From Haliotis asinina (lineage: Eukaryota > Mollusca > Gastropoda > Lepetellida > Haliotidae), in NCBI RefSeq assembly GCF_037392515.1, contig NC_090283.1, positions 14,758,501 through 14,822,500 of the forward strand: a stretch of DNA of 64,000 nt, read 5' to 3'. Made by a program: the position numbers and the translations under genes. Positions 46,000-58,617 of this stretch are shown in pieces. Under the pieces are notes generated by a model. The model saw only the letters and a list, made by a program, of their open reading frames with translations, did not search any database and was not told the DNA's origin. Positions within the stretch are counted from its first letter, which is position 1. The number at the start of each line of letters is the position of its first letter.

Positions 46000-48900
46000 C
46001 AGATTTCTCGCAAGCAATCGACCACAGAGACTCGTTATCTTAGGCATTGATACAGTTCAATACTAAACCCGTGGAATATTTCAAATATGTTTATTTAAGA
46101 TAACCAACACGAAGCTGAGATATGCCATTAGCTATAATACATGAAAGTAGAGGCATTTCGCATCGTGGTACATCACATTCGTTATAAAAACTCTAACATT
46201 GCGAAAATAGTTCATGTACAAATATCAGACTCATTGGATGCCAAATGAAAATGAAAGTAATACACCCGTAAATATATCACACACAATTAAGTCAAAGAAA
46301 CTTTGAAAACGTACAAAATGTTTTCTATAAACTTTATATTTCTAAAAGTGTTCAACACTCTATTTAATCATTTTTGTGGCACTTTTTGATTTCCAATACT
46401 TTATGTTTTCTTTAAAAATAATTTTAACAAATAATTTAAGATACATTCTTGGTGCGACAGACACTCTGGAATTGGTCGAGTCATACGCTATAAAATACCT
46501 TTGAAACATACACCACAAGTTGCATTCAGTTCACAGTACTGAGAGAAAAAAGACAAACAGTTAAATAAGAATGTTTTGACGTTTTGTGATGAATAATGAG
46601 GCAGTATTATAGGGGATAAGTTATTGGTTGCAAACATTTGCTTCTTTAAATTGTGTATCGAAATCAACGATTACTTGCTGAAATTAACAGTAGCGCTTTT
46701 ATTGCTTTTGTGACGCACGGCTGAGTCAGGAGTGACGTTTGCTTTATGTGTCGGAAAATGAAACAGCGAAACATGAAACAAGACATCCTCGCCATACAGG
46801 GGAATTACGCTTGCCAACTTTGCGTCCAAGGGTTATACGTGGTACTTCATAAAACATGCCCCTGTGTAGCGAGGATGAACGTAAGAAGCAAGGGAATGTA
46901 CAACATAATACTTGTAATTGATGAAACACGCACGAGTGTATAAACAAATACAAAATCGGTGGTGTATATTTAACAGTCAGCTCCGAAGATATTGAATCAG
47001 TGACATTGTAGCGTCATACTACTAAATATTTTCAGTGGTAGTACTACGGGCAAGGGGGTTGGAAGGGAAGGGGTAGCAATAATATTCAGACATTTCCTTA
47101 TGTAAAGAAACGAATCTTGGTGTTTGGTCTGACAAATTCACATATCAGAAATGGTAGCGACGTTTTAGCTACCTTTGGGTTCCGCCCCACCATGGCTTGT
47201 CCAGCCCCTCTATGCAGCGCCAGAGGTCAGGATGGCGAAACTTAATCCCTCTGTTCGTTACATTCGAAGTTGATTGTAAGAGCTCAATATTTCATTTCGG
47301 TGCTAATATACGCCTCATAAATGTCTTCATCAAAGTAAACATATAAGAGAGAAATAAGCAGCAGTTACAAAACAAAATAACTTTATCAAATCCAAGCAAA
47401 AGAAAATGGGTATTGAAACGCATAGTTTTGCGTAGAAAGAAAACGAGTATCCAGATTGTCTGGCGATCGTGTCCATTCGTGTCCGCCCGGAACACGTCGA
47501 GCGATTCCGGGAAGACGCGAGTGGTGGCGAATGGATTAAATCTCGCAGGTAACGAGACTTGGACGAGACTTCGCGAAACAGTTGCTATGATACAGAGAAA
47601 TTGTGAAAGGCAAGTGGATGCGTAACAGCATTTCCAGTAACAACAATATACAAATAGGCAAATATACAAACAGACAAGAGATGAAGTATATACACAAGAT
47701 AGGACAAGCCTCGAGGCATGAAGGAAAATATGTTTTGACATCATAAACAAGCACCGTTCAGTTGTGACTCGACCCTATCAACAATAACAATGACAACATG
47801 GCCGCGTGCCGAGCAAAGGGATGATTTTAACAAGTTTCCTCCTCACTAAAACAATTAATTTCAAGACGAAAACATAGAAATAAATAAGCAAACGGTTTTC
47901 ATTAACCAGATATCCTTATTAACGACAGCATCCCTTTCACACATCAAACGGTCACGTGATGTAGTGACATGCGCAGATAACGATAACTGTTAACATGCGC
48001 AGAAACTGTATGTACGGAGGACCATGGTTTATTTAATATCCAGTGTCAGAACAATTCATGATCGATGCTCCATGTTGTCGTCATCTGAATTCATTGACTT
48101 GTGATATTTCTTTGAAATCATTACCAGATAGATTCGACGGACATTCATCACGAAGGTGCTACCACCTTTCGGAATACGTACTATCGATAAGTGAAACAAG
48201 AGACTTCTAACCACAAAATATCAATGAACAACATTAATTTGTCCTTTTCGGACCTGTAATGTGTCAAGACATTAGCACTTCTCAAATAGAGATACTCCAA
48301 CATAAAATTCTAAAACATCAACTGATTTGTAGGACGATTCGCGTGTAACTGTGCGTTTCGGTAACATGTTGAAAACAACTTGTTACAATAACGATCAAGT
48401 ATGAACAGGGTCCAGTGTCCCGGGGCACAAAACGTTGGTAAGTTTACGACCTGTCGTAACTCTGTAGCGTATTTTAATCCTATGGAATTCTTAGCGTAAA
48501 GAATGCTTTGAGGATCGGAACCACAATTCACAGAGCGTTCGTAGAACTACGATATTCACAAACATATCACAAACTATAGATTTAAGACAGGCCGTAAAGT
48601 TGCTAACGCTTTGTGCATCGAGACATATGTCTGTAATCTGCATTAACCAGTGACAATGTGATAAATGTCCAAATAAAATGAGAATTTCACTCGTACAACG
48701 CAAAAGAAAATTACCCATTGTAGCAGACGGTAGCCACTGTCAGATCTGCAGAAGTGATTTACACTATAGTATATTTAATTTGCATAGGACCAATGACAAC
48801 AGCTGTCTTTACGAATTCTACAGGATTAAAGAAACTGTATGAATGATTGTAATTTCAACTGATGAAGACTCTAACATCGTTCACTCGAACTAACTCGAGT

Positions 48901-49950
48901 TCTCTGTTGTCATGGTAACATACCTATCACTGTTATATAAATCTAAAACGTTTTCGGTACGCCTACTATAATGCTGATTTGATTTGAGAAAGTAAAAATT
49001 TACCATTAGCTGAACATCATCTTACATTTTGATTAACTGGTAGACCTGGATGAGGCATTCATCATAAGGTTTGTGACTAATCTACAAATGTGCTTGTGGG
49101 TTTAAGATACTTTTAATCAAAAAGGTCCATAATCGGCGATCTTTTTTTATTTCATAATTTGGAAAGCCTATAGATTTTGCTTTCCCCTTGTTTTCGTTTT
49201 TCACCCCCCGCGGGTAACCCATTTCACATAATGGACGTTCTTTATAGCGTGTCCTGACGTGCAGGACGTCGTTTCAAATTCCCATCCCCCACCCCCATGA
49301 AGTATGGACTAATGGGTATTTTGATTAAGTATACAAAATGTCCTGTTTTGTTGTAAACAACATATTAGTACGTTGTGGGTTTGAGTGAGAAGACGGGTTA
49401 AGTACACACCGGATCGACATAGATTGTCAGGCTGAAATGTACAGGAGTGGATTTCACACCAGCCGTTGTCTATTTCAGGACACACACAAGCGTGCGCATG
49501 TTGAAGGGGTTGTAGGAGTTGACATTTCATATCGGCATATGCACGTGTACACAGCCACGTGTTGTGGTGCCATCATCTGCAGAAATGCAAATTTCACTGA
49601 AGTGACGCTTGTAATGTTTTAGCGCGTTTTCAGTCACGTGACGCATCCCTTTCGGAAAACGCTTCTCCCCCAAACCGTGATCATGTCAATAATCACATTA
49701 TTTGATTTCATTTTCTCATAAATAGTTGTATGTATCTATGTGTTGCATCCCGGTGTCTTCGACATCGTCTCCATGGGCACTTCACGTCATCATGACGTCA
49801 TCTGACGTCATCTTATCGTCATAATGAATAACAATGTTTGTCACACAAGTCTGTGTCTCGACTTTCTCCTTCTTGTCGACGTAATACAGAAGTTCAATTT
49901 TTTTATGCAAAGAATAGTTCAGAATAAAAATGCCGCCTTCCGATCATTTG
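46000..49950. other. Long stretch with no recognisable gene
   Basis: Only short open frames occur. The longest (minus, 47292-47750, 152 codons) is cysteine-rich and hydrophobic without domain structure, and its plus partner at 47413-47625 is equally anonymous. A locally GC-richer patch lies at 47460-47600. I cannot support a gene here. Confidence 0.4.
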
Positions 49951-50005
49951 ATTTGATGTATATTTCATCCGTCTGCCATTGACGACGCGATGTCCATTTC
50001 ACTCA

Positions 50006-52156
50006 TCAACAGTGTCCAATGATGTGCATCATAATCGCCATGACAACCAGACCAACGATGACGGAGAGAGATCCACTGTGCGAAGTACCTGTAGCAAAAT
50101 ATGGAGCATTTGTAATTTCTGAATAATTAAACTATAGACGAATAATAAAAGGTCAGATCGCTGTTGCAGCCATGGACGTCATACAGCATGTCCCCCGGCA
50201 CTTCTTAATGTCTTCCGGAACACATCGACCTGTCTTATCACCAGTGTTCAATATACCACGGGGATTCACATGCGCAGAAAGACGCCACAGGCTTGTAAGG
50301 ATCAATATTTGAACACTTCCCCTGTTCTTGACACAATTACGAAAAATAATGAAAACTTTGAAACTCTCCTTAAAGTGGAAAAAATCTGTTTTCAAACGGT
50401 TTAAGTTCTTAGCAAGATTCCCCATGTCATGGTATTAAATTCGGTCTGGCTGATAGTCGAGCTATAAAATTCCCCACAAATTCAAACACAGCAATAAATC
50501 AAATGTCAAACAACTAAGGAAAACCATAAACATTTTGTGCGAAAACTGGAATAATGTTGATCGTGTCTTTATAAATTGAGTGTAATCTTTCAATCATTGA
50601 TATCTCCTTGTCGGGAAAAGTTGAGGTTTGGCTTGTTCAGAGCAGCAGGAGCAAGTTAAGTGTCAGTGGGTGAGTGAGTGGATGAGTGGGTAAGTGAGCG
50701 AGAGGGAGGATGGGCGAGTGAGAGTGTGGGTGGGTGAACGAGTGAGGGAGAGAGTGGATGAGTGAGAGGGCGGATGGGCGAGCGAATAAGCAAGTGGGTG
50801 TAGGGAGAGGGAGAGGGTGGACGGGTGAGCGAGTGAGTGAGAGTGAGTGGGTGGGTAGGTAGGTGAGTGAGTGAGTGAGGGAGGGAGAGAGTGGACGAGT
50901 GAGTGAGAGGGTGGGTCAGTGAGTCAGTTTTAGCTAAGACTGGGAGTGAATAGATGTGGAGTAAATGTCTCAGAGGGGTTTGGTGAGTGAGTGACAGTGA
51001 TGAGTGAGTGAGTGAGTGAGATGTGGTAAAGGGAGTTTGAGTTAAGGGTGAGTACGGTGTGTCTGTGGGGGTGGAGAGTAGGGGTTGTGTGGGGTTTGAT
51101 GAGTGAGCGACAGTGATGAGTTAGTGAGGGGGGAAGTGAGGGAGTTAAAGGAATAGGTAAAGCGGTCTGGGTGGGTGATTGGGTTAGAAAGGAGTGAGGA
51201 GTGACTGGGTAGAAAGTTTGGTGAGCGAGTGTGACGTTGTGCGGGCGAGCAAGTAAAGAACGAGTGAGTACGTAATTAATGATTACTTCGACTGTGGGAT
51301 GTTTGTGAGAGAGAGAGCTGACTGGGGTCACAGTTGTCACTAGGATGCGAGTAAGTATATTGTAACGGACACTTATAATAATGGTCTCGGGTCTTAAGTA
51401 CTAAGTGAGTGTATACATAGAGGATGGAAGATTCGATGAGAATGTGTTAATTAAGAGAGATATGATATATGAAGGAAGGGTGTGCTTGAGGCGTCGAGTG
51501 TGCGACTAGGTCCAGAATGAGTTGAATGGTGATCTACCTCCCATTTAAGACATAGACAATTATACAGTTAAGGGAGACAACTCTAAATAGCAAATTACCG
51601 GGGTCAACTGAGTGCGTGAGTTTAGCTTTACGCCGCACTCAATATTCCAGCTGTATGGCGGCGGTCTGTAAATAATCGATTCTGGACCAGAGAAATCCAG
51701 TGACCAACAACATAAGCGTCGATCTGCGCAAATGGGAACCGATGACTTGTGTCAACCACGTCAGCGAGCCTGACCACCCGATCCCGTTAGTCGCCTTTCA
51801 TGGCAAGCATGGGTTGCTGAAGGCCTATTCTACCCTGGACCTACACGGGTCACCGGGGTCAAGAAGAGGGAGAAAGTCATTTCCCCTGCAAACTAATAAC
51901 TTCGGTGTGTAATGAGATTTTTCCACAAGTAATACCAGAACCTCATAAATATACAAACCTGTGTCCTTGACCAGTTTATAGCCAACCGACCCTTCTCGGT
52001 TGTTCGAATAACAGGGGTCGCTCTTTTCATCGCTGCCATCATGGCACTGCACTGTATCGTCACATAGTTCTTCCATCGGAATGCACATCTTACCGCTCTT
52101 GCATGTGTAGTACTTGGTTGACGTGCATTTTGACACGTTAAACCGGACAGGCAGAG
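50006..52156 (-). CDS. LDL-receptor class A domain protein, partial gene
   Basis: The exon 52156-51959 (minus) has an acceptor after 'cccgttacag', phase 1 at both ends, and encodes a complete LDLa module: CTSTKYYTCKSGKMCIPMEE, then LCDDTVQCHDGSDEKSDPC. It has all six cysteines and the calcium-binding D..SDE. A terminal exon, 50088-50006, also in phase 1, gives GTSHSGSLSVIVGLVVMAIM then MHIIGHC and a stop, which looks like a membrane anchor or GPI signal. A possible cysteine-rich (EGF-like) exon lies between them at 50160-50340, but its frame breaks once. The product would be a surface or anchored secreted protein. The first exons were not found, and two SINEs flank the LDLa exon. Confidence 0.55.
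50650..51330 (+). repeat. GAGTG-rich minisatellite
   Basis: Variable 'gagtgagtgggtgggtgagtg' type units over about 680 bp, partly 'gagtgagtgagtgagat'. It keeps a proline/threonine/serine-rich open frame on the minus strand through composition alone. It may have grown out of a SINE tail, whose repeat is the same tetranucleotide. Confidence 0.85.
51611..51850 (-). repeat. SINE family 1 with 11-bp target duplication
   Basis: Bounded by 'accggggtcaa' at 51597-51607 and 51852-51862. A slightly shortened body reads 'gcctttcatggcaagcatgg'. It is inserted about 100 bp beyond the LDLa exon, in the following intron. Confidence 0.9.
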
Positions 52157-52235
52157 CTGTAACGGGAGAATGAGGAAGATCATTTTCACATATTTTTTTT
52201 CGAAATATTTCGACAAAATTAAGACGGGGGCTCCA

Positions 52236-52512
52236 TAAATGGGCTTCACCCACTGTACCCATGTGGCCTTAACCACAAGGCTAGGAATACAGTAGGTGGG
52301 AAGCAGAGATTTGAACCCACAATCACTGGTTCCTGGCGTGCAAAAGGGAAACGACTAAGCACAGAGAACTATGGTGCCATAGCATACTGGGTCATGGATG
52401 ATGTTGTTTACATACAGTCAGTAAAATTCAAACTACATGATGGTCTCTGAATAATCGAGTGTGAACTAGACAATCCAGTGATCAACATCGTGAGCTTCGA
52501 TCTACGCAAATG
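52236..52512 (-). repeat. SINE remnants
   Basis: A family 2 head scrap (52236-52285, 'cccatgtggccttaaccaca') and a decayed family 1 piece (52435-52512) that leads into the next, younger copy. Confidence 0.6.
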
Positions 52513-52789
52513 GGTGCGTGCGTGAGTGAGTGCGTTTAGTTTTACGCCGCACTCAGCAATGTTCCAGTTATATGGCAGCGGTCTGTAAATAATCGAGTCT
52601 GGACCAGACAATCCAGTGATCAACAACATGAGCATCGATCTGCGCAAATGGGAACCGATGACATGTGTCAACCACGTCAGCGAGCCTGACCATGCGATCC
52701 CCTTAGTCGCCTCTTATGACAAGCATAGTAGCCTTTTATGGCAAGCATGGCTTGCTGAAGGCCTATTCTACCCCGGGACCTTGACGGGT
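52513..52789 (-). repeat. SINE family 1, full-length copy
   Basis: A well-preserved copy from 'gtgcgtgagtgagtgcgttt' to 'gggaccttgacgggt', including the duplicated 'gacaagcatagtagcctttt' segment typical of the long subtype. Confidence 0.93.
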
Positions 52790-52799
52790 CCTATCGAGC

Positions 52800-54515
52800 A
52801 GTGATGACACCAGGTGTCCCAGTAAGAGTAAACATATCATGCCCCTTTGGTGAAACCCGTCCGATGCATATGTAAAGGTAAGGTACAGTTTACCTGAAAA
52901 ATAATGTAAACATCAATATTTCCAATTTCAAAACAAGAATATTTCATGCAGATTTATAAGTATTTCAAATACTCAGTGTGCGATGTGAATGGGCAAGGTT
53001 TCTAACTGACATTTAATAATGTAAAATTATTTTATGTTTTCATCTATGAATAACTATGAAAATATTATACGTAGATCTTTTCTCGAAACAAACTGATTGA
53101 TGCTAAAAACAAGGAATAAATAGACAACAGCAAAAATAGTGTTTTTGTGTATATTAACATAAATATGTACAATAAACCAACTACAAAACAACTACAATTC
53201 ATTCCATCTTCAGAATGAAGGGCAAGATGCGGGGGAAACCTCTCAGGGTGGGTGATATTCATATTTCATTCATTTCCATTCATTGGATTTCAATCCTATG
53301 TGCAAATTACAACAGATGAAATATAATAAAATGATAAAATCCATGACGATTCCCAACAAAGGTCCTGTTGATTTAAGTACATTACATTGTCTGGGATGAG
53401 ACACGTTTAGGACGTGTATCAGAAAATGGTTTATGCCTCTTCACTACCAACTGTGCACAGCGGGTAAAATACCTCCGCGATCAAACATAATCTCGTAAAG
53501 CTGTCAAGGGACACCTTGACTGAATTGGTGGGTCATTTTCAGAATTACTCATTCCATTTTTGATATATTACCGGAGTAGTTTTCCTAAATATTTCTGACA
53601 GGAAGTGTGGTTTCATGTGTCTCACGCCGAAAACACTCATGTCAGGATGTCAATTTTAAAATTTTGACATAGTTTTAAAAATAATGTAATCTCGATTCCA
53701 TAATGGTTCTGCCGTTCATGATCATTTTCATATAACCGAGGACGATTGTTGGATGTTTTCATAATATTATTACAATAACGGTTCTGGTTCAGTTAACAAA
53801 ACCCCCCATACAGCGAAACCTCGTGATACCGCACCCTGTAAAAATAAAACGCCTGCACCAAAGAATATTCAATAATTCTATGAATCATATACCACTGGTT
53901 ATACATCAGGTGACAAGAATGGAATGGGAAAAAGAATCCCTGGAATTAAATGAAGACACCGGGTGTTTGCTTGTGGGTAACGTTTCGGGCTGTGTCCAAA
54001 ATGACAATCTTTTGTAACAATGAATCGTTTATCCCGAAAACTTGTTCAACCGAACGATTTCAGTAGGACCCCTAGGTCCGATCATATCTATGAAATAAAT
54101 TTGCATGTGTATAAACATGCAAATAAAGTAGGAATGGGTGTATTACACATCTGTACGTAGATGTTGATCATGAATATTCGTTTGTAAACATTTGGAGACA
54201 ACTGTTTGAGACAGTTGGAAATTATTTTAGTTGCATGTTGTACTGTTTTAGTTAAAGGTACTGAGAATAACTATTTTAACTGATAATAATTGTATCCATT
54301 AACAAACATCGAAGGTACCTCAACCCATGTCCCCCTCGTGACCAGTGAACAACTATTATACCATGTCATCTCAAGCATGGCCAACCTGAAATGACGAGGC
54401 GTCAAGCACAGCCATAATTCTGGATCAATTCATTTTTGGATTGAGTTTTGCTATATCAAATAGCAGACCCTTGAAACACAACTTTTTCTTCCATCACTTC
54501 ATTTACTGCACATAA
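52800..54515. other. No gene seen
   Basis: AT-rich sequence with short anonymous frames. A 65-codon frame at 53065-53262 (minus) is hydrophobic but has no splice or domain support. Confidence 0.4.
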
Positions 54516-54519
54516 ATGA

Positions 54520-54762
54520 ATAGGTCTTCAGCAACCCATGCTTGCCATAAAAGGCGACCATGTTTGTCGTAAGAAGCGACTAACGGGATCGGGTGGTCAG
54601 GCTCACTGACTTGGTTGACACGTGATATCGGTTCCCATTTGCGCAGGTCGATTCTCATACTGTTGATCACTAGATTGTCTAGTCCAGACTCGATTATTTA
54701 CAGACCGCCGCCACATAGCTTTCATACTGTGGCGTAAAATTAAAGTTAACTCATTCACTCAG
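54520..54762 (+). repeat. SINE family 1 copy, 5'-truncated
   Basis: Starts at 'aataggtcttcagcaaccca' (the first 25 bp of the family are missing) and ends 'cggcgtaaa'-like with 'actcattcactcagtc'. It is plus oriented. Confidence 0.88.
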
Positions 54763-55161
54763 TCGCTTCAACAGTGAAGTAATTGCCGCAGTGGCCCACA
54801 CAAAACTACATGACTATATGATAGGATACAGCCAAGGTGGCGTAAAACATCATTCACAGATGACAAACGCACATGACCGTCTATATAGAAAACGCTGTTC
54901 ATTCACCTTACGGTTACGAGTTGGCGCGTTTGAGTGGGTGATAGTAACATATTGCTACAACGCCGTAGGATAAAACTCACTCTATCTCAAGAACAGCCAT
55001 ACCTGGATACTTTGATAAATAACATATGTGTAATGTCAGTATTAATTATTGTATTATCATTCATAAACCTCACCAAAAAATGTAATCATTTCTTTCATGG
55101 CGCATAGCCATTTGATATATTCAATCAAATCTAATATAAAAGGATATACAAGAGCCCTTTA

Positions 55162-55629
55162 TTGCTTTCCTCAATTTGTTCTCGTCTTAAACAAACCGTC
55201 TTCATATCGCATGTTATCGGCAATTGTTCTGCCCAACTGGGTTCCGCCTTCCAAAGTGAATGCTATCGTTACGGCCAACCCCGAACACGAAGACAAGTAG
55301 CGTTAGCAGTCGGTAAAAGTAATCCGCCCTTCTTTTCATTTATCGCCTGTTTGACGCTGGTCATACCATTAAACTTCACATTTCTGTCAACACAAGCAGT
55401 AGAAATATTTAAACTGTCATGTGGCACATCAAGCTTACCGTTTTGTTATAAGGTAACGCGACTACTGACTGGTAAGAAGTTGAAACGAGCGACCCCTCAG
55501 GGAGAAATCATTGAAGCGAGACGCCATTGGCTGCTGAGGGAGATCTTCTTACTGAGAGGCGAGAAAGGAGCTGTCTCTCTATCTTTGTCGTTGGCCTTGG
55601 TTGACTTCACCACGAAGACAGAATGTTGA
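55162..55629 (+). other. Unrecognised 155-codon open frame
   Basis: The frame starts MLSSICSRLKQTVF and ends SLSLALVDFTTKTEC. It has hydrophobic patches but no family features, and no splice partners were found. It could be chance. Sequence around it, 54770-57140, otherwise holds a repeat-like 'caagttcaagttcactttat' at 56078-56100 and nothing else I can name. Confidence 0.15.
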
Positions 55630-57143
55630 ATATCTTTCAAGGAAATCAGACATGCATTATTATAACTTAATCCTCGTGAAAGCAAGACACTTGAGTGTGT
55701 CTAATGGCGTTCTGTTGTTACTTGCCCATGCGAAATAACTTATTTATTACTCTTAAGAAAAAGTTAATAAAATTTCAAGGTGTTAGGAGCCTTATCACAC
55801 ACAAAGAATGGAATGGATTTTCTGACATGAATGAAAGATCATGTGTTATCCGTTTTGGGTTGGAACTATCTAATCAATACTATTATTTTAGACAGATTGC
55901 AAGTGATTCAGAACCGAAAGTAGATGAAGCGGTGGTAAAATGATGAGTTGTCTCCCTTGGCAGTTAACATTAGCGGTCTCGTGAGTGTGGACTCAAGAAT
56001 ATACAGTGCTAAAGATTGTGACAAAGTAGCATCCTCCATAACTTTCTTAGATTTGTCTACATTACATCACATAAATTAGTTCAAGTTCAAGTTCACTTTA
56101 TTTCGGTAGTAGTGGCCTTGGGCCCCGGGTACAAGCAATATATAACATTTTGTTTTTGTGCTTTTAGGCAAGAGCGTGAATGGCATAATTATACAAGCAG
56201 AAACATTGTACAACTGAATAATAGTGATTATAAGTTGACAGAATGGTGATGCAAAGGTTGGTACAGTTCACTCTCTTGCATTGAAAAAGTAGCAACAATT
56301 TGATGCAAAATTGCTTGAAAAGGAGATTGATGTCTAACAATTTTGAAGCAAAATTCTGCACGAAAAGCATACCGAATGATGGCAAATTATATTTGTATAC
56401 AGTGATCAATGAGAACAATATTATGTAGTTGTTACAAGTCAGACAACTAAACCATAACAGCTGTAGGTAGACAAGGTGTTCTGTGAAATATGACGGAGTT
56501 ATCTCCCTTGCATCAGGTATTGGGCTACTTCTGTCTCCCAACTGAGGCCTTGAATCTGTATTTTGCTAACAATGACCGATTCTTGCACGTCATAATGTGG
56601 ACAAATTTCCATTCATTGGACAGATAATGGGGAATGTTCAGCAGTTGGGATCGAAGATCATCACATTGAGGGCTACTAGTAAAAAATTAATTTCATCCTC
56701 AAATACTTTTGGGCATAGTCAAACAGGACTTGAACATCCTCTCTCTCTCTTTCTCTCTTCTCTAGCAATTCTGACCATGGAATCATAATTTGTACATCTG
56801 AATCTGGTTAAAGCTGTTCTATATCTGTCTATTTACACCACACTAAAATACAACTCCATTTCTGTCAGGGGAGATAATTACGAAGGACAAAAGCCAACTA
56901 GTGAAGTCCATACTAACACGTGTATGTTTTGAATTAGATTCACAACTAAGGCAAGTAAACCTTCCATGGATATAAAGGGTGGGGGAACCGGAACGGTCCT
57001 GCAATGACTGTCAGAGTTGGTGTCTGGCGGGAGGTGGAGTGGGGGTAGGTCGTGGGCCTCCGTATGTTGTACGGTCAGTTTGTGATATGCTTCCTGGATG
57101 AATCTTCTCTGGAGGTCCATTTCTCGTCCATGCCTCTGTTCCT

Positions 57144-58076
57144 TCACCGCCTCCCAGCTTCAAGGGCAGTAGACTTGGCATCACACATATTTTCTCGAAC
57201 CTGCAATTGAGGCACCGGGAGAAACTTACAAGCTCACATTAAACAAAATGGTCAAAGACAAACGGAAACTACTACAGCAGGAAGATCGTGTAAAGTACCG
57301 GTTTTGTATCCTCTCAAAAATAAATCCTATATTCAACATAAGATTTGTCAAACATTTAACACCAAAATTCTGTTTGTTTTCACCAATATTTTTGAATGAT
57401 TTGCAATAATATATAAAGTATCTGTACAAAGTCACCTACTTACTAAAGCAGAATAATTACAATGAGAGGCGTAACATTTACCATCATTAAGGCACCTTTG
57501 TCAGATCCGACAAGAAATGCAAGGAATTGAACTGAGTGTGGCCTACCATTTTTGAACGTTCCTGATGTTAAGAAACCAAGCTCTGTACAGTCCTGTTCAT
57601 TAATGTGCACGGCATGAGAAATGAGAACAGAGTGTACTGTATTCGATGCGTCTTCATAAACACGACATAAGTGGGTAATATTAAATAAATAAAGCAAAGA
57701 CTGAAACAAAACCAAAGGAAGCGCTCGTAAAATAACTTGGGCACTGAACAAAAAAGTACGTAATACGTATCGGTAATGAGTGACCATATATCGGTATAAG
57801 GTCTCTGTTACAATTGTTGGGTTATACGTCGAAAGGCACAGCGGTTCATGCATTGGTATTATACACAGCAGAAACCAAGAAGTGCCCTGCCTGCTGCCTC
57901 TCCATGAAAAGCAGTTGGCATAGAGGCACGAAAACGGGTGACACTATCTTCCACGAAAGAGGTGCAGCAACTGGCTTTGCAAAAAATGGCAATGTTCGAA
58001 AGACGTCAATCAGATGTGCGGTAGGAAAAATAGAATGTGGAGTGAAAGACAGCAATGTACTTACCTCCAGATTCAT
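57144..58076 (-). CDS. Small three-exon gene, 95 aa, unrecognised
   Basis: Minus-strand exons 58076-58065 (MNLE, followed by a perfect gtaagt donor), 57700-57482 (acceptor 'tttgtttcag') and 57200-57144 (acceptor 'tcaattgcag') are all phase 0. They join to a complete 95-residue product. The middle exon reads LFNITHLCRVYEDASNTVHS, ISHAVHINEQDCTELGFLTS and GRPHSVQFLAFLVGSDKGA; the end is VRENMCDAKSTALEAGRR. It has no signal peptide and no clear membrane segment, which suggests a small soluble protein. I do not recognise the family. Upstream lies CG-richer sequence with 'atcatggcggcgtacact', which could be the leader. The four-codon first exon is the least certain part. Confidence 0.45.
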
Positions 58077-58577
58077 GTCACAGTCGTGGCTGACCAGCGA
58101 CGGCGTAGCAAAGAGACTACAAGCCCTCGGTTCCTTGGCGTGCAGTGTACGCCGCCATGATCAGCTGACGGAGGTAAACATTGGCATGTGGCCTGTGATT
58201 GGTGCTTGCGGCATGCTGCTTCCGGTATACGGAGGAATGCCAGTGAGTGCGGGTCACAGTGATATCCCCAGCTGTGTGTTATTGTGAAAAGTGGACATGT
58301 GCAGAAGTGAATTGGAGCTGTTATGGAAAAGAGAATACACTGTAAAATAAGGGTCTGTGTAGATACAGAAAATAAAGAGAATTTCTGGAAAGTTAATGGT
58401 GGAGGGGCTAAATACAGGCGAAGTGTATTTGAGAAGCGCGAAGGTGTTAGGTAGGCGTGTGTGGGTGAGTGGAGGCGATAGTACTATGTGACCATATATG
58501 GGAGATGAATGAAGTTGAGGCAGTGTGAGTTGATTTTTTTGTTTGTTTGAAGTGTTTTGCGGGGGGCTTTGGTATAA

Positions 58578-58617
58578 TTTGGTGGATGTGGATGTGGATG
58601 TGGATGTGGATGTGTGG
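58578..58617 (+). repeat. (GGATGT)n microsatellite
   Basis: About six units of a hexanucleotide. Open frames on both strands around it (58484-59078) have repetitive His-Pro or Trp-Met runs caused by the repeat and show no domain. I do not call a gene there or in 59080-59990. Confidence 0.9.

Noticed and set aside
47292-47750. 152-codon cysteine-rich hydrophobic minus-strand frame
   Set aside because: No coherent membrane topology or family features; likely chance in AT-rich sequence.
50930-51340. 136-codon minus-strand frame rich in Ser, Thr and Pro
   Set aside because: Produced by the GAGTG minisatellite; no splice or domain support.
51825-52262. Reading the LDLa frame as one 145-codon exon
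   Set aside because: A good acceptor and donor bound the module at 52156 and 51959; sequence outside is intron and SINE.
57814-58287. 157-codon plus-strand frame starting MLGYTSKGT
   Set aside because: It overlaps the small minus-strand gene, whose splice signals and phases are better; the plus frame shows no domain.
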